A stretch of 64,000 nucleotides of DNA from Arthrobacter roseus (GCF_016907875.1 NZ_JAFBCU010000001.1:62001-126000), one strand, 5' to 3'. Counted from the stretch's first letter, positions 54,703-63,485 are shown. Notes: generated from the letters alone by a model not told the origin. Numbers and translations are program-made.

Positions 54703-55930
54703 GGCTTCCCGTTGGACGGGCGTCGCCGAGCTACGGTCCGCCTCACGCACTGCCTGGAACCGTGGTGTCCTGCTGCGCGAACTGCTGGAGCCCACGGGAG
54801 CCTACCCCCGTCGTCGTCCGTTGAAGAAGCCCACCGCGGCACAGCTGCGGACAGACTATGCGGCCGCGCACGAGTGGGTTGGCGAGCTATTCCGTGCAGC
54901 CGGCGATTTCGTGCTGGAGACGGTGGAGGTGGGGCGCACCACGATCGGGGCCAATGAGGTGCCGGCGGCTGCCATCTTCGCCTCGGCCCGGGATGAGATT
55001 GCCTTCGCGGGAAAGACCAGGGACTCGCTGCGGTTTCTGTCACTGGCTGATCAATTGGCCGCACTGGATCCACGGCTGCGCGGGTGGGCGCTGAAACGTC
55101 CGCTGGAACTGCTGGAGCTGGGCGAGAATGCGCTGACGGCTGGGCGGGTGGCGCTTTGGCTGCGGGAGAACCCGTCGCCGGAGGTGTACGTGCGGCAGCT
55201 GAGTCTGCCCGGCGTGCACACGAAGTTCGTGGAGACGCATCGGCGGGTCATTGACGCGATGATTGCTGTGCTGGGGGCTGAATCGGACGACGTCGGCCCT
55301 GCCGGCTCCGCTGCGGACGTGCCCGATCCGGTGCTCGGCACTGCCCGTACCGCCGCCGCACGGTTCGCGGAGCGCCACGGGTTCCTGCACCCGCCTGAAC
55401 GCGTACGTTTCCGGGTGCTGGACCCAGAGCTTTCGATACTGGGATCCGTCCGGGACCTTGCGGTGACGGCAGAGGCGTTCAGCACACTCGAGCTCCCGAT
55501 TGACCGGGTGGTGGTGACGGAGAATCTCGTGAACTTCCTGGCCCTGCCGGAATGCCCTCGTACTCTGGCGCTCTTTGGCGGGGGCTACGGGTTTTCCGCC
55601 CTGCGCGACGCCGGCTGGCTGCGAAAATGCGCGGTGCATTACTGGGGCGATCTGGACACGCACGGCTTCCAGATCCTGGACCAACTGCGTGCAGTCCATC
55701 CGCACGTGTCCAGTCTGCTTATGGACGAGGCGACGCTGCTGGCGCACCGTGAGATCTGGGGCGCCGAGCCCTCTCCCTCCCGAGCCACGTTGACCCGGCT
55801 GACGGACGCGGAGGCTGCGGTGTATCGCGGACTACGTGAGGATGCGTATGGCCCAGCCCTTCGCCTGGAACAGGAGCTGATCCGGTGGGACTGGGCGCTG
55901 GAGCGACTGAACCTATCACTCGGCGACTGA
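54692..55930 (+). CDS. jetD: Wadjet JetD, TOPRIM nuclease (DUF3322-DUF2220)
   Basis: 412 residues. The N-terminal DUF3322 region is followed by a DUF2220 TOPRIM domain related to topoisomerase VI A. The metal site has E277 in VVVTENLVNF and D320, D322 in WGDLDTHGFQIL, the E...DxD arrangement needed for cleavage. JetD cuts plasmid DNA once JetABC recognises a small circle. GTG 54692 is the apparent start. With JetA (DUF3375), JetB (DUF4194) and JetC (COG4913) present, all parts of a complete system are here with no visible damage. Confidence 0.9.
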   Translation: MPAEASRWTGVAELRSASRTAWNRGVLLRELLEPTGAYPRRRPLKKPTAAQLRTDYAAAHEWVGELFRAAGDFVLETVEVGRTTIGANEVPAAAIFASARDEIAFAGKTRDSLRFLSLADQLAALDPRLRGWALKRPLELLELGENALTAGRVALWLRENPSPEVYVRQLSLPGVHTKFVETHRRVIDAMIAVLGAESDDVGPAGSAADVPDPVLGTARTAAARFAERHGFLHPPERVRFRVLDPELSILGSVRDLAVTAEAFSTLELPIDRVVVTENLVNFLALPECPRTLALFGGGYGFSALRDAGWLRKCAVHYWGDLDTHGFQILDQLRAVHPHVSSLLMDEATLLAHREIWGAEPSPSRATLTRLTDAEAAVYRGLREDAYGPALRLEQELIRWDWALERLNLSLGD

Positions 55931-55965
55931 TGCAAGGCTAGTGCTAGGCTGCCGCCCGCCACCCG

Positions 55966-56757
55966 TTAGAAGGGGTTCAGCAACCGCTGCACGAAGCGGC
56001 GGGTACGCTCCTCGGCAGGCTGGCGCAGGACGACGTCGGGGCTTCCCTGCTCCACCACCACGCCACCGTCCATGAACACCACCTGATCCGCGACCTCGCG
56101 TGCGAATGCCAGCTCGTGGGTGACGATCACCATGGTCCAGCGTTCCTCGGCGAGTTCCTTGATAACCGTGAGGACTTCGCCCACGAGTTCCGGGTCCAGG
56201 GCCGACGTCGGCTCGTCAAACAACAGCACGTCCGGGTGTAATGCCAGCGCGCGGACAATGCCCACGCGTTGCTGCTGCCCGCCGGAAAGCTCCACAGGAT
56301 GCTGATCCTTTTTGTCCGTCAGCCCGACCCGGTCCAGGAGTCGCTCGGCCTCTTCCACAGCATCCGCCCGACGTCGGCGCTGCACCTGCACCGGGCCCTC
56401 GATAACGTTTTCTAGCACGGTCTTGTGCGGGAAAAGGTTGTACTGCTGAAACACCATCGCGCTGCGGTCGCGCAGGGCGGCCTGCTGCCGGCGTCCTACC
56501 GGGCCGGAAAAGTCGACGGCGGGTCCGCCACGGAAGGAGACCGTACCGCCGTCGGGCGTTTCCAATCCGTTGAGCGAGCGCAATACGGTGGTCTTGCCGG
56601 AACCAGATGGTCCAATCAGGGCCACCACCTGGCCCTCCGAGACGGTGAGGTCGATGGACTTTAGCACTTCATTGGCACCGAAGGACTTCTGCAGGCCGCG
56701 GACCTTCAGGACGGGCTCAGTGTTCTCAGTGTTCTCAGTGTTCTCAGTGGGCGACAT
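55966..56757 (-). CDS. Polar amino-acid ABC transporter ATPase
   Basis: 263 residues. Walker A GPSGSGKTT, Q-loop FQQYNLFPHK, signature LSGGQQQRVGIVRAL and Walker B LLFDEPTSALDPELV, the GlnQ/HisP/TcyN pattern. The N-terminus is a Thr-Glu-Asn repeat coded by a 9-bp tandem repeat. It overlaps the permease gene by 14 bp. It powers uptake of the ligand bound by the lipoprotein encoded at 57413-58231. Confidence 0.9.
   Translation of the reverse strand: MSPTENTENTENTEPVLKVRGLQKSFGANEVLKSIDLTVSEGQVVALIGPSGSGKTTVLRSLNGLETPDGGTVSFRGGPAVDFSGPVGRRQQAALRDRSAMVFQQYNLFPHKTVLENVIEGPVQVQRRRRADAVEEAERLLDRVGLTDKKDQHPVELSGGQQQRVGIVRALALHPDVLLFDEPTSALDPELVGEVLTVIKELAEERWTMVIVTHELAFAREVADQVVFMDGGVVVEQGSPDVVLRQPAEERTRRFVQRLLNPF
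56716..56749 (-). repeat. 9-bp tandem repeat in the ATPase N-terminus
   Basis: CTCAGTGTT is repeated 3.8 times (56716-56749 on the + strand), coding for Glu-Asn-Thr triplets just after the start codon. Because the unit is 9 bp, changes in copy number keep the frame. Confidence 0.9.
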
Positions 56758-57409
56758 AGCGGTCCAGCCTCTTCTCCATATAGGACTGTGCGGACGACAG
56801 GGCCAGGCAAATGACCCAGTAGACAGCGGCAGCTTCGATGTAGAGCACCATGAATTCCTGGTTGAACGCGGCGATCTCCTGCGCCTGCCGGAACAGTTCG
56901 GTAACCAGGATCAGCGATGCCAGCGACGTGTCTTTCACGAGGCTGATGAAGGTGTTGGACAGTGGCGGCACCGAGACGCGGGCGGCCTGCGGCAAGATGA
57001 TGCGACGCAGAGTTTTGCCATTGGACATACCGATGGTGTGGCCGGCTTCCCACTGTCCGCGAGGGACAGAGAGGATCGATGCGCGGATGATCTCCGCCGC
57101 GTACCCGCCCACGTTGAGGGAGAACGCAATGATCGCGCTCGGCCACGGGTCAATGGTCAGCCCGATGGACGGCAGCCCGTAGAAGATCACGAAGAGCTGC
57201 ACCAGCAACGGTGTCCCGCGGATAATCGACACGTAGACCCGAGAGATGCCGCGAAGTACTGCTACCGAGCTGAGCCGCATTAGGGCAATGATCAGGGCGA
57301 GCGCCAGACCCAGAATAAAGGACGCCAGCGTCAGCGGAATAGTACCTTTGATGGCCCCCTGGATCATGGGCCAGAGCGAGCGGGCAATGAGGTCCCAGTC
57401 GATGCCCAC
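56744..57409 (-). CDS. Polar amino-acid ABC permease
   Basis: 221 residues with about five membrane helices and the HisM/GlnP-type inner-membrane loop AGHTIGMSNGKTLRRIILPQ. Starts at GTG 57409, three bases after the stop of the binding-protein gene. Only one permease gene is present, so it should act as a homodimer. Ligand class inferred from the binding protein. Confidence 0.9.
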   Translation of the reverse strand: MGIDWDLIARSLWPMIQGAIKGTIPLTLASFILGLALALIIALMRLSSVAVLRGISRVYVSIIRGTPLLVQLFVIFYGLPSIGLTIDPWPSAIIAFSLNVGGYAAEIIRASILSVPRGQWEAGHTIGMSNGKTLRRIILPQAARVSVPPLSNTFISLVKDTSLASLILVTELFRQAQEIAAFNQEFMVLYIEAAAVYWVICLALSSAQSYMEKRLDRYVAH

Positions 57410-57412
57410 CGC

Positions 57413-58231
57413 TTAGCTGCTGACGTCGGTACCGAAGTACTTGTTGGAAATCTCCGCGAGCGTCCCGTCCTGCTCCAGCTCCGCGAGCGCCTTGTTCACG
57501 GCGTCGACAACCTCCGTGCTTCCCTTCCGGAAAGCGAGCGCGGAGTAGGACTTCTCTTCGGTTTCGGCCGCAATCTTGATCTCGTCGTCGGGCGAGTTCT
57601 TCTGGTAATCGAGGTAAGTGAGCTTGTCATTGATCGTGGCGTCCACCCGACGCTGTTTCAGGAGAGTGACCGACTGTGCCCACCCCTCGACCGCCTGCAC
57701 GTTGGCGCCGGACTCCTTCGCCAGTTCATACCAGTTGCTGGTGAGGGACTGTGCGGTGGTTTTGCCCTTCAGATCATCGAAGGAATCAATGGCCTTGTTG
57801 TCCACTCTGGTCACGATGACGCCGGAGCTGACGGTGTACGGCTCAGAGAATTCATACTTTTCTTTGCGCTCATCCGTCATGGTCACCTGGTTCGCGATGA
57901 CGTCAAAGCGTCCGGCTTCCAGACCTGCGAAGATCCCGTCGAACTGGGTTTCCTCAAACTCGGCCTTCACTCCCAGCTTGCCGGCAACGGCCTTCATCAC
58001 CTCGACGTCGTACCCCGTCAGCTCACCCGTGCCGTTCTCGTGGAAGGTGAAAGGGCGGTAGGTTCCTTCCGTTCCCACGGTGATGACGCCGGCGTCCTGA
58101 ATTTCCTGCAGGGTGGTCGGCGCGGCGCTGGAGTCCGGAGAGGACGGATCGCCCTCGGTGCTACTGCAGCCGGCAACGGCCAGGGTGGCGGCCATTATGA
58201 GGCCAAGAAAGGAAAGCCGAGGGCGGGTCAT
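57413..58231 (-). CDS. Amino-acid (possibly cystine) binding lipoprotein
   Basis: 272 residues. Lipobox LAVAGC after a short signal; type II binding fold with GTYRPFTFHENGTGELTGYD, FDVIANQVTMTDERKEKYEF and SEPYTVSSGVIV. The wording of these segments is closest in my memory to cystine-binding FliY/TcyA proteins, but this is a soft call. ATG 58231 has AGGAC eight bases before it and directly precedes the signal; a longer frame to 58294 is less likely. Confidence 0.85.
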   Translation of the reverse strand: MTRPRLSFLGLIMAATLAVAGCSSTEGDPSSPDSSAAPTTLQEIQDAGVITVGTEGTYRPFTFHENGTGELTGYDVEVMKAVAGKLGVKAEFEETQFDGIFAGLEAGRFDVIANQVTMTDERKEKYEFSEPYTVSSGVIVTRVDNKAIDSFDDLKGKTTAQSLTSNWYELAKESGANVQAVEGWAQSVTLLKQRRVDATINDKLTYLDYQKNSPDDEIKIAAETEEKSYSALAFRKGSTEVVDAVNKALAELEQDGTLAEISNKYFGTDVSS

Positions 58232-58302
58232 GGGATGTCCTTCTGATCGGGAGGGTTTCCAGTACAGCAGGAGCAACCATGGGTTGGCTAGCAATTATTC
58301 CG

Positions 58303-59183
58303 CTATTCGTAGAGCACGTACTCCGGCTGCGGCTTGAGAGCGAGCACCTCGGCCGGCGTCATCAGCGGCCCCAGCGCTGCATCCTCCTCGAAGAACAGCT
58401 TGAACCCGGGGTGCACGGTGGCCGGCTTGCCCGCCATGACCGCGTTGTACGTCTCGGTTTTGCTGCCTGGGCTGCCGATGCCGTCCACACTCTGCACGAC
58501 GGCGACGCCCGAGTGTGCCTTGATGGCATCGGCGTTGGTGACGACTCCGTTGGCAACCTGGTGGTAGACCAGCACCTTCTGCGGCAGATCGTTCTTGGCA
58601 ACAATGCCGTCCAGATGGGCCGCGATCGTGTTGATTTCTGTCCCGTCGGTGTTCCCGTACGTGAAACCAGGGATCTGACCGGGCCCCACATCCCATTCGG
58701 GATCCAGGGCGATGCCGACGTCGAGCTCCTTCAACCACTTTCCTAACCGCTGAACCTCTGCGGTCATCGACGACCGTCCCGGTTGGATATTCAGCAGCAA
58801 CAGCGCATCGTGGCTCCGGGCGGCGTCCAGATAGCGACGAATCGTTTCATCGGAGGTATGCGTCCGGTACATCCCAGGTTGCCAATCCCCAGCCGTCCCA
58901 TGGCGGGCGCGTGCGGGTGGCCACTGTAACCCACCAGCCGGTAGTCGGGGAAGATTTCCATGCCGCCGCGGGGCAGCTCCACCGGCTCCGGGGTGGGTGT
59001 AGGCGTTGGGGTTGGCGTGCTGCTTGCGGTTGCCGATTCCGTTGCGGGACCGGGCGACGACGCCGTCGCCCGGACAACGGACGCTGTGGTCTCTGGTGCT
59101 TCTCCCCCGCCAGCAGTGCAGCCACTCAGGACGAGGGCAGCCGCGACGAACAAAACGGGCAGCGAACGGTGCAGGGAAACCAT
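58303..59183 (-). pseudogene. Lipoprotein gene broken by deletion and frameshift
   Basis: The 5' part (59183 to about 58860) codes for a signal with lipobox LSGC, a Thr-Pro repeat and a folded start RLVGYSGHPHAPAMGRLGIG. The frame then shifts, and from about 58870 a second frame continues MYRTHTSDETIRRYLDAAR through DVGIALDPEWDVGPGQIPG to VLYE at 58303. Between the two a block of about 40 codons expected for the family is missing. I recall this family as secreted proteins of unknown function in actinobacteria. The intact product would be a surface lipoprotein of ~330 residues. Confidence 0.7.
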
Positions 59184-59286
59184 TCGTGCGAGTCTAGCGG
59201 GGATGGGGTGAGGGGAAGGGCTAGCCAGCGGTTGTGACCCGCATCATGCTTGACGTAAAGTGTCACCAACACGCCTTATTCGATTA

Positions 59287-59303
59287 TTGAACGCTGCGTT
59301 CAA
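59287..59303. promoter_or_regulatory. Candidate operator before the hydroxybenzoate monooxygenase
   Basis: Perfect inverted repeat TTGAACGC-T-GCGTTCAA. A further GAAC half-site follows at 59308-59311, giving alternating GAAC/GTTC half-sites. It lies 47 bp before the GTG start and downstream of a possible -35 TTGACG (59250-59255), so it would act as a block. IclR- or MarR-type regulators commonly control such genes; none is adjacent. Confidence 0.55.
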
Positions 59304-59349
59304 CTATCGAACACTCGTAGATTTTCAGCCAGAGAAGTGAGGACCATCC

Positions 59350-61236
59350 GTGCAGTTTCACCACCACGGTTACGTATCCGGGGACCCGCGCGTCCAGCCA
59401 GCGGCCGGCGTCGGCATCGACCGCCCTGAGGAACTGCCCAACGAGGTTGACGTACTCATTGTGGGATCCGGTCCTGCGGGCATGCTGACCGCAGCGCAAC
59501 TTTCGCAGTTCCCCGGCATCACCACGCGCATTGTTGAGCGCCGTGAGAACCGGCTGGAAATCGGGCAGGCTGACGGCATTCAGGCCCGCAGCGTTGAAAC
59601 GTTTCAGGCGTTCGGGTTCGCGGAGCGGATCACCGCCGAGGCGTACTGGATCACCGAGATGGCGTTCTGGCGGCCCGACACCGAGAACCCCACCAACATT
59701 ATTCGTGGCGGCCGCGCCGTTGACGACGCAACGGGCATCAGCGAATTCCCGCACCTCATCGTCAATCAGGCCCGCGTGCTGGACTACTTTGCCGAGGTCA
59801 TGGCGAACTCCCCCACGCGCATGAGTCCGGACTATGGTCTGGAGTTTCACAGCATGGTGGTTGCCAACGACGGCGACTACCCCGTCGCCGTGACTCTCAC
59901 GCAGGTCGGTGGCCCCAACGATGGCCAGGAGCGCACGGTAAAAGCCAAGTACGTTGTCGGTTGCGATGGCGCGCGCAGCAAGGTTCGCGCGTCCATTGGC
60001 TGCACGATGGCGGGTGATCAGGCCAACCACGCCTGGGGCGTCATGGATGTGGTGGCCAAGACGGACTTCCCGGACATTCGCACCAAGTGCGCCATTCAGT
60101 CGAACGACGGCGGCAGCATCCTGCTGATCCCCCGCGAAGGCGGACACCTCTTCCGCATGTACGTTGACCTCGGCGTGGTGGCGGAGGACAGCAAGGGCGC
60201 GATCCGCAAGACCACCATCGAGCAGATCATCGCCAAGGCCAACGCGATCCTCACCCCTTACACGCTCGACGTGCGCAACGTCGCCTGGCACAGTGTTTAC
60301 GAGGTCGGACACCGACTCACAGACCGGTTCGACGACGTCCTCCCCGACTCGATCGGCACCACTACCCCGCGCGTGTTCATCACCGGCGACGCCTGCCACA
60401 CACACTCCGCCAAAGCCGGCCAGGGCATGAATGTGTCCATGCAGGACGGGTTCAACATCGGCTGGAAGCTCGCCCATGTCCTCGAGGGCCGCAGCCCAGA
60501 ATCACTGCTGTCCACGTACTCGGCCGAGCGCCAGGTCGTGGCAAAGAACCTGATCGACTTCGACAAGGAGTGGTCAACGCTGATGGCCAAGAAGCCCGAG
60601 GAGTTCGAGGACCCCTCCGAGCTCGAGGACTTCTACGTCCGCACCGCCGAGTTCCCGGCCGGGTTCATGACCGAGTACACGCCGTCCATGATCACAGGCG
60701 ACGCAACGCACCAGGACCTAGCCACCGGGTTCACAGTGGGCAAGCGCTTCAAATCCGCCATGACCCGGCGCGTTTGCGACACCAACCCGATCCACCTCGG
60801 TCATCACGCCACAGCGGATGGCCGCTGGCGAATCTACGTCTTCGCCGACGCCGCTCCGGCCGGATCGCCGTCGGGCGTCACCGACCTCGCCGAATGGCTG
60901 TCCAACGCACCGGAATCACCGCTTGCGGTTACTCCGGAAGGGGCCGACGTCGATGCCTGGTTTGACGTGAAAGTCATCTACCAGCAGCCTCACCAGGATG
61001 TGGACTTCAACGCCGTCCCGGCAGTGTTCAAACCCGACGTCGGGCCGTTTGCGTTGACCAACTACGAGAAGGTTTACGCAACTGATCCGAAGTCCGACAT
61101 CTTCGAAGAGCGTGGCCTGTCCCGCGACGGCGTGGTTGTGGTGGTGCGACCGGACCAGTACGTGGCCAACGTGCTACCGCTGGCGGCGACCGACGAACTC
61201 GCCGCGTTCTTCGCCCCGCTGCTGTCTGCACGCTAA
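59350..61236 (+). CDS. mobA: FAD-dependent 3-hydroxybenzoate 4-monooxygenase-like enzyme
   Basis: 628 residues, matching the phenol hydroxylase/MobA group rather than the shorter PobA group. FAD motif GSGPAG at residues 39-44, the CDGARSKVR motif, and GDACHTHSAKAGQGMN are intact. A C-terminal thioredoxin-like domain (about 460-628) is present. MobA turns 3-hydroxybenzoate into protocatechuate with NADPH and oxygen; the exact substrate is inferred from family resemblance. It starts at GTG 59350 and appears to be transcribed from its own control region. No protocatechuate ring-cleavage genes lie in the window. Confidence 0.85.
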   Translation: MQFHHHGYVSGDPRVQPAAGVGIDRPEELPNEVDVLIVGSGPAGMLTAAQLSQFPGITTRIVERRENRLEIGQADGIQARSVETFQAFGFAERITAEAYWITEMAFWRPDTENPTNIIRGGRAVDDATGISEFPHLIVNQARVLDYFAEVMANSPTRMSPDYGLEFHSMVVANDGDYPVAVTLTQVGGPNDGQERTVKAKYVVGCDGARSKVRASIGCTMAGDQANHAWGVMDVVAKTDFPDIRTKCAIQSNDGGSILLIPREGGHLFRMYVDLGVVAEDSKGAIRKTTIEQIIAKANAILTPYTLDVRNVAWHSVYEVGHRLTDRFDDVLPDSIGTTTPRVFITGDACHTHSAKAGQGMNVSMQDGFNIGWKLAHVLEGRSPESLLSTYSAERQVVAKNLIDFDKEWSTLMAKKPEEFEDPSELEDFYVRTAEFPAGFMTEYTPSMITGDATHQDLATGFTVGKRFKSAMTRRVCDTNPIHLGHHATADGRWRIYVFADAAPAGSPSGVTDLAEWLSNAPESPLAVTPEGADVDAWFDVKVIYQQPHQDVDFNAVPAVFKPDVGPFALTNYEKVYATDPKSDIFEERGLSRDGVVVVVRPDQYVANVLPLAATDELAAFFAPLLSAR

Positions 61237-61248
61237 AAGGAGCTGTAC

Positions 61249-61794
61249 ATGTGGACGGAATTCGGGCTTGATTGGGTCGATGCGGCGAGGGTGGTCATCT
61301 CGTCGATCGTCTTCTACGTCGCGGTGCTCCTACTCGTGCGATACCTCGGTCAACGCACGCTGGCCAGCCTCTCGAGCTTCGACATCGCCGCGATTATCGC
61401 CCTCGGTGCGGTCATTGGTCGAGCCATCCTCGGCGACACTCCTACGCTCGTGGCCGGGCTCCTGGGCATCACCACGCTCTTTGTCCTTCAGGCACTGACC
61501 GGTGAGCTCCGGCGCAACCGTAAGGCCGCCCAGATTGTTAACAGTCCTGCTGTCCTTCTGATGGCAGGGCCACTGTTGCTCGATGAGAACCTCAAGAGAT
61601 CGCACATCGTTGCCAGTGAGGTGCACACGCGGCTGCGTCTGGCTGGTATCCGTTCGCTTGAGGAAGTGGCGTGCGTGATACTCGAACCAACCGGCCAAAT
61701 CAGCGTGCTGCGTCGCGGAGAGAAAATCGCCCCGTCGCTGCTCGTGGGCGTTATCGGCGCTGAGCTGTTGCCGGCGTCGTTTATCGGTGAGTAA
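61249..61794 (+). CDS. DUF421 (YetF-like) membrane protein
   Basis: 181 residues: three membrane helices (including VFYVAVLLLVRYLGQRTLAS) and a small cytoplasmic domain with the DUF421 core, AAQIVNSPAVLLMAGPLLLD. Function unknown; YetF relatives occur in many bacteria. AAAGGAGC before ATG 61249 is a strong ribosome site. It lies 12 bp after mobA and could be co-transcribed with it. Confidence 0.85.
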   Translation: MWTEFGLDWVDAARVVISSIVFYVAVLLLVRYLGQRTLASLSSFDIAAIIALGAVIGRAILGDTPTLVAGLLGITTLFVLQALTGELRRNRKAAQIVNSPAVLLMAGPLLLDENLKRSHIVASEVHTRLRLAGIRSLEEVACVILEPTGQISVLRRGEKIAPSLLVGVIGAELLPASFIGE

Positions 61795-61828
61795 CGGACG
61801 CAGGCAATCAAGCTGAATAAGGGGAAAA

Positions 61829-62851
61829 TTGAAGACTATCTGGGGAATTCACAACGACGCACTGACGGACGAACTGGTCGACGAGGGATTCGTCAGCATT
61901 GGTTGGGAGATCGGTGATATCCGGGCCATCGGTAGTAGCCGCGCTCAACTCAAGGAAGCTCTGGAGCGAAAATACCCCGACGAAAAACCCGGCGCTTATC
62001 CGGTCTGGGCAGGAATTCTACTGCGGTTCGCGTTCGAGATGGAGCCAGGCGACATCGTCATTGCTCCGAATAAGCGAGACAGCACCCTGAACTTCGGCCG
62101 CGTCGTGGGTCCGTACGAGTTCGAGGTCAACGAACCGATTCATCCGCACCGTCGTCGTGTTGAATGGTTACATACCGGAGTCTCTCGCGGGCTGTTTCCG
62201 CAGAAAGCACTATACGAAATTGGCTCGGCTTTGACATTGTTCCGCGTCAAGAACAACGACAAAGTGTTTAACGCGTTCCTCGCAGGTAATCAGCAAGGTG
62301 CCGTTGATCCACAGCCAGCGGTAGCGCCGCAAGAAGCAGCCGAGGAATGGGCTGAAGACGAGCCAAGTGCCACTCGCCTAGAGCAATTTGCACACGACAC
62401 CATTCTCAAAGCACTCCTCGAAGAGCTGAGCCATGAAGAGTTCGAGCACTTCACGGCTGACCTTCTGCGTGCCATGGGCTACCAAGCGCGAGTGACGCCT
62501 TTCTCGTCCGATGGAGGCATCGACGTCATCGCCCACCGCGATCCTCTCGGCCTTGAGCCACCTCAGATAAAAGTGCAGTGCAAACACACAGCGGCCCAGC
62601 AGTCGCGACCAGACGTTCAGCGACTCAGTGGCACTTTGGCCCAAGGTGAAATGGCCTTATTTGTTTGCCTTGGTAATTACACCAAGGAGGCCTGGGGCTA
62701 CGAACGAGAGCGGCAGAACTTGAGACTCCTTACTGGAGCAGATGTCGTTGACCTCACTTTGAAGCACTACGATTTACTTCCAGCTAAATGGCGGGTCCGC
62801 ATGCCCCTCAGGCAGGTTTACGTTGTGGATAGAGTCGCTGAAGGTCGCTGA
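61829..62851 (+). CDS. Mrr-like restriction endonuclease with a PUA-like N-terminus
   Basis: 340 residues. The C-terminal nuclease (about 195-300) is of the Mrr_cat family: helix LSHEEFEHFTADLLRAMGY, D232 in GGIDVIAHRD, and Q250-C-K252 in KVQCKHTAA. The N-terminal half (WGIHNDAL, GDIVIAPNKRDSTLNFGRV) has the shape of an EVE/PUA-type reader of modified bases. Such proteins cut modified DNA. The start is TTG 61829 after AAGGGGA; no better start is seen. GC content looks lower than in mobA, suggesting transfer. The Phd-RelE pair follows. Confidence 0.8.
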   Translation: MKTIWGIHNDALTDELVDEGFVSIGWEIGDIRAIGSSRAQLKEALERKYPDEKPGAYPVWAGILLRFAFEMEPGDIVIAPNKRDSTLNFGRVVGPYEFEVNEPIHPHRRRVEWLHTGVSRGLFPQKALYEIGSALTLFRVKNNDKVFNAFLAGNQQGAVDPQPAVAPQEAAEEWAEDEPSATRLEQFAHDTILKALLEELSHEEFEHFTADLLRAMGYQARVTPFSSDGGIDVIAHRDPLGLEPPQIKVQCKHTAAQQSRPDVQRLSGTLAQGEMALFVCLGNYTKEAWGYERERQNLRLLTGADVVDLTLKHYDLLPAKWRVRMPLRQVYVVDRVAEGR

Positions 62852-62870
62852 CTTGGCGAGGCGTAACTTC

Positions 62871-62899
62871 TGTACATTCTTCAATTAGAAACGTACACT
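62871..62899 (+). promoter_or_regulatory. Candidate leaderless promoter and operator of the Phd-RelE pair
   Basis: TACACT at 62894-62899 ends six bases before ATG 62906, and TGTACA at 62871-62876 sits 17 bp upstream as a poor -35. The two sites share an inverted TGTAC/GTACA pair (62871-62875 and 62892-62896), which fits an autorepressor operator for Phd. Confidence 0.4.
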
Positions 62900-62905
62900 T
62901 AAATC

Positions 62906-63154
62906 ATGTCAACAATGAGCGTTACGGACGCGCGCAGTCGTTTTCCTGAAGTTCTGGAGCGAAGTAAAACCGAAGCCGTGTTCCTCGAACGCCACGGGCG
63001 ACCCACCGCAGTCGTCCTCAGTCCTGAACAGTACGAAAAGATGTTGGAAGCCCTCGAAGACGCTGAGGATGCAGCGGCTTTTGATGATGCTATTGCCGAG
63101 GAAGGCGACAACATTCCCTGGGCGCAGGTCAAGTCCGATCTCGGTTGGGAATGA
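62906..63154 (+). CDS. Phd/YefM-family antitoxin
   Basis: 82 residues. The N-terminal MSVTDARSRFPEVLERSK is the Phd/YefM DNA-binding fold; the acidic C-terminus (EDAEDAAAFDDAIAEEGD) neutralises the toxin. It should repress its own promoter together with the toxin. ATG 62906 fits a leaderless start; ATG 62915 is possible. The stop overlaps the toxin start by ATGA. Confidence 0.88.
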   Translation: MSTMSVTDARSRFPEVLERSKTEAVFLERHGRPTAVVLSPEQYEKMLEALEDAEDAAAFDDAIAEEGDNIPWAQVKSDLGWE

Positions 63155-63414
63155 GCACCTACCGAATCGAGCTGCGACCGGCCGCAGTGAAGGCACTGCG
63201 GAAAGTTGACCACCAGGACCGCGCTCGCGTTCAGGGCGCCATCGCACTTCTGGGCACAAACCCACACCCGCCAAGCGCCAAGGCGCTGCAAGGCAGGCCG
63301 GGCTTCCGCGTACGAGTGGGCAATTACCGCATTATCTATACGGTCGTCGACGACATCCTACTGATCGTCATCGTGACCCTGGGTCACCGGTCAAGCGTCT
63401 ATGGGCATCCCTGA
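63151..63414 (+). CDS. RelE/ParE-family toxin
   Basis: 87 residues. YRIELRPAAVKALRKVD at the start and GFRVRVGNYRIIYTVVDD near the end match RelE-type mRNA-cleaving ribosome-dependent toxins, including the basic residues of the active face (R, K, R, Y). The terminal HRSSVYGHP is close to the family C-terminus. It is coupled to the antitoxin by the ATGA overlap. Confidence 0.88.
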   Translation: MSTYRIELRPAAVKALRKVDHQDRARVQGAIALLGTNPHPPSAKALQGRPGFRVRVGNYRIIYTVVDDILLIVIVTLGHRSSVYGHP

Positions 63415-63485
63415 GACGGCAACTTCGCGATTCCCTATCGACACCGCGTTGACGACGATCGCACCACCCCGGGTAGAGTCGGCAA

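Noticed and set aside
59284-60477. 397-codon open frame on the minus strand opposite the mobA-like gene
   Set aside because: It mirrors the codon bias of the coding strand in GC-rich DNA; no ribosome site, and repetitive low-complexity composition (many Val, Gly, Asp, Arg).
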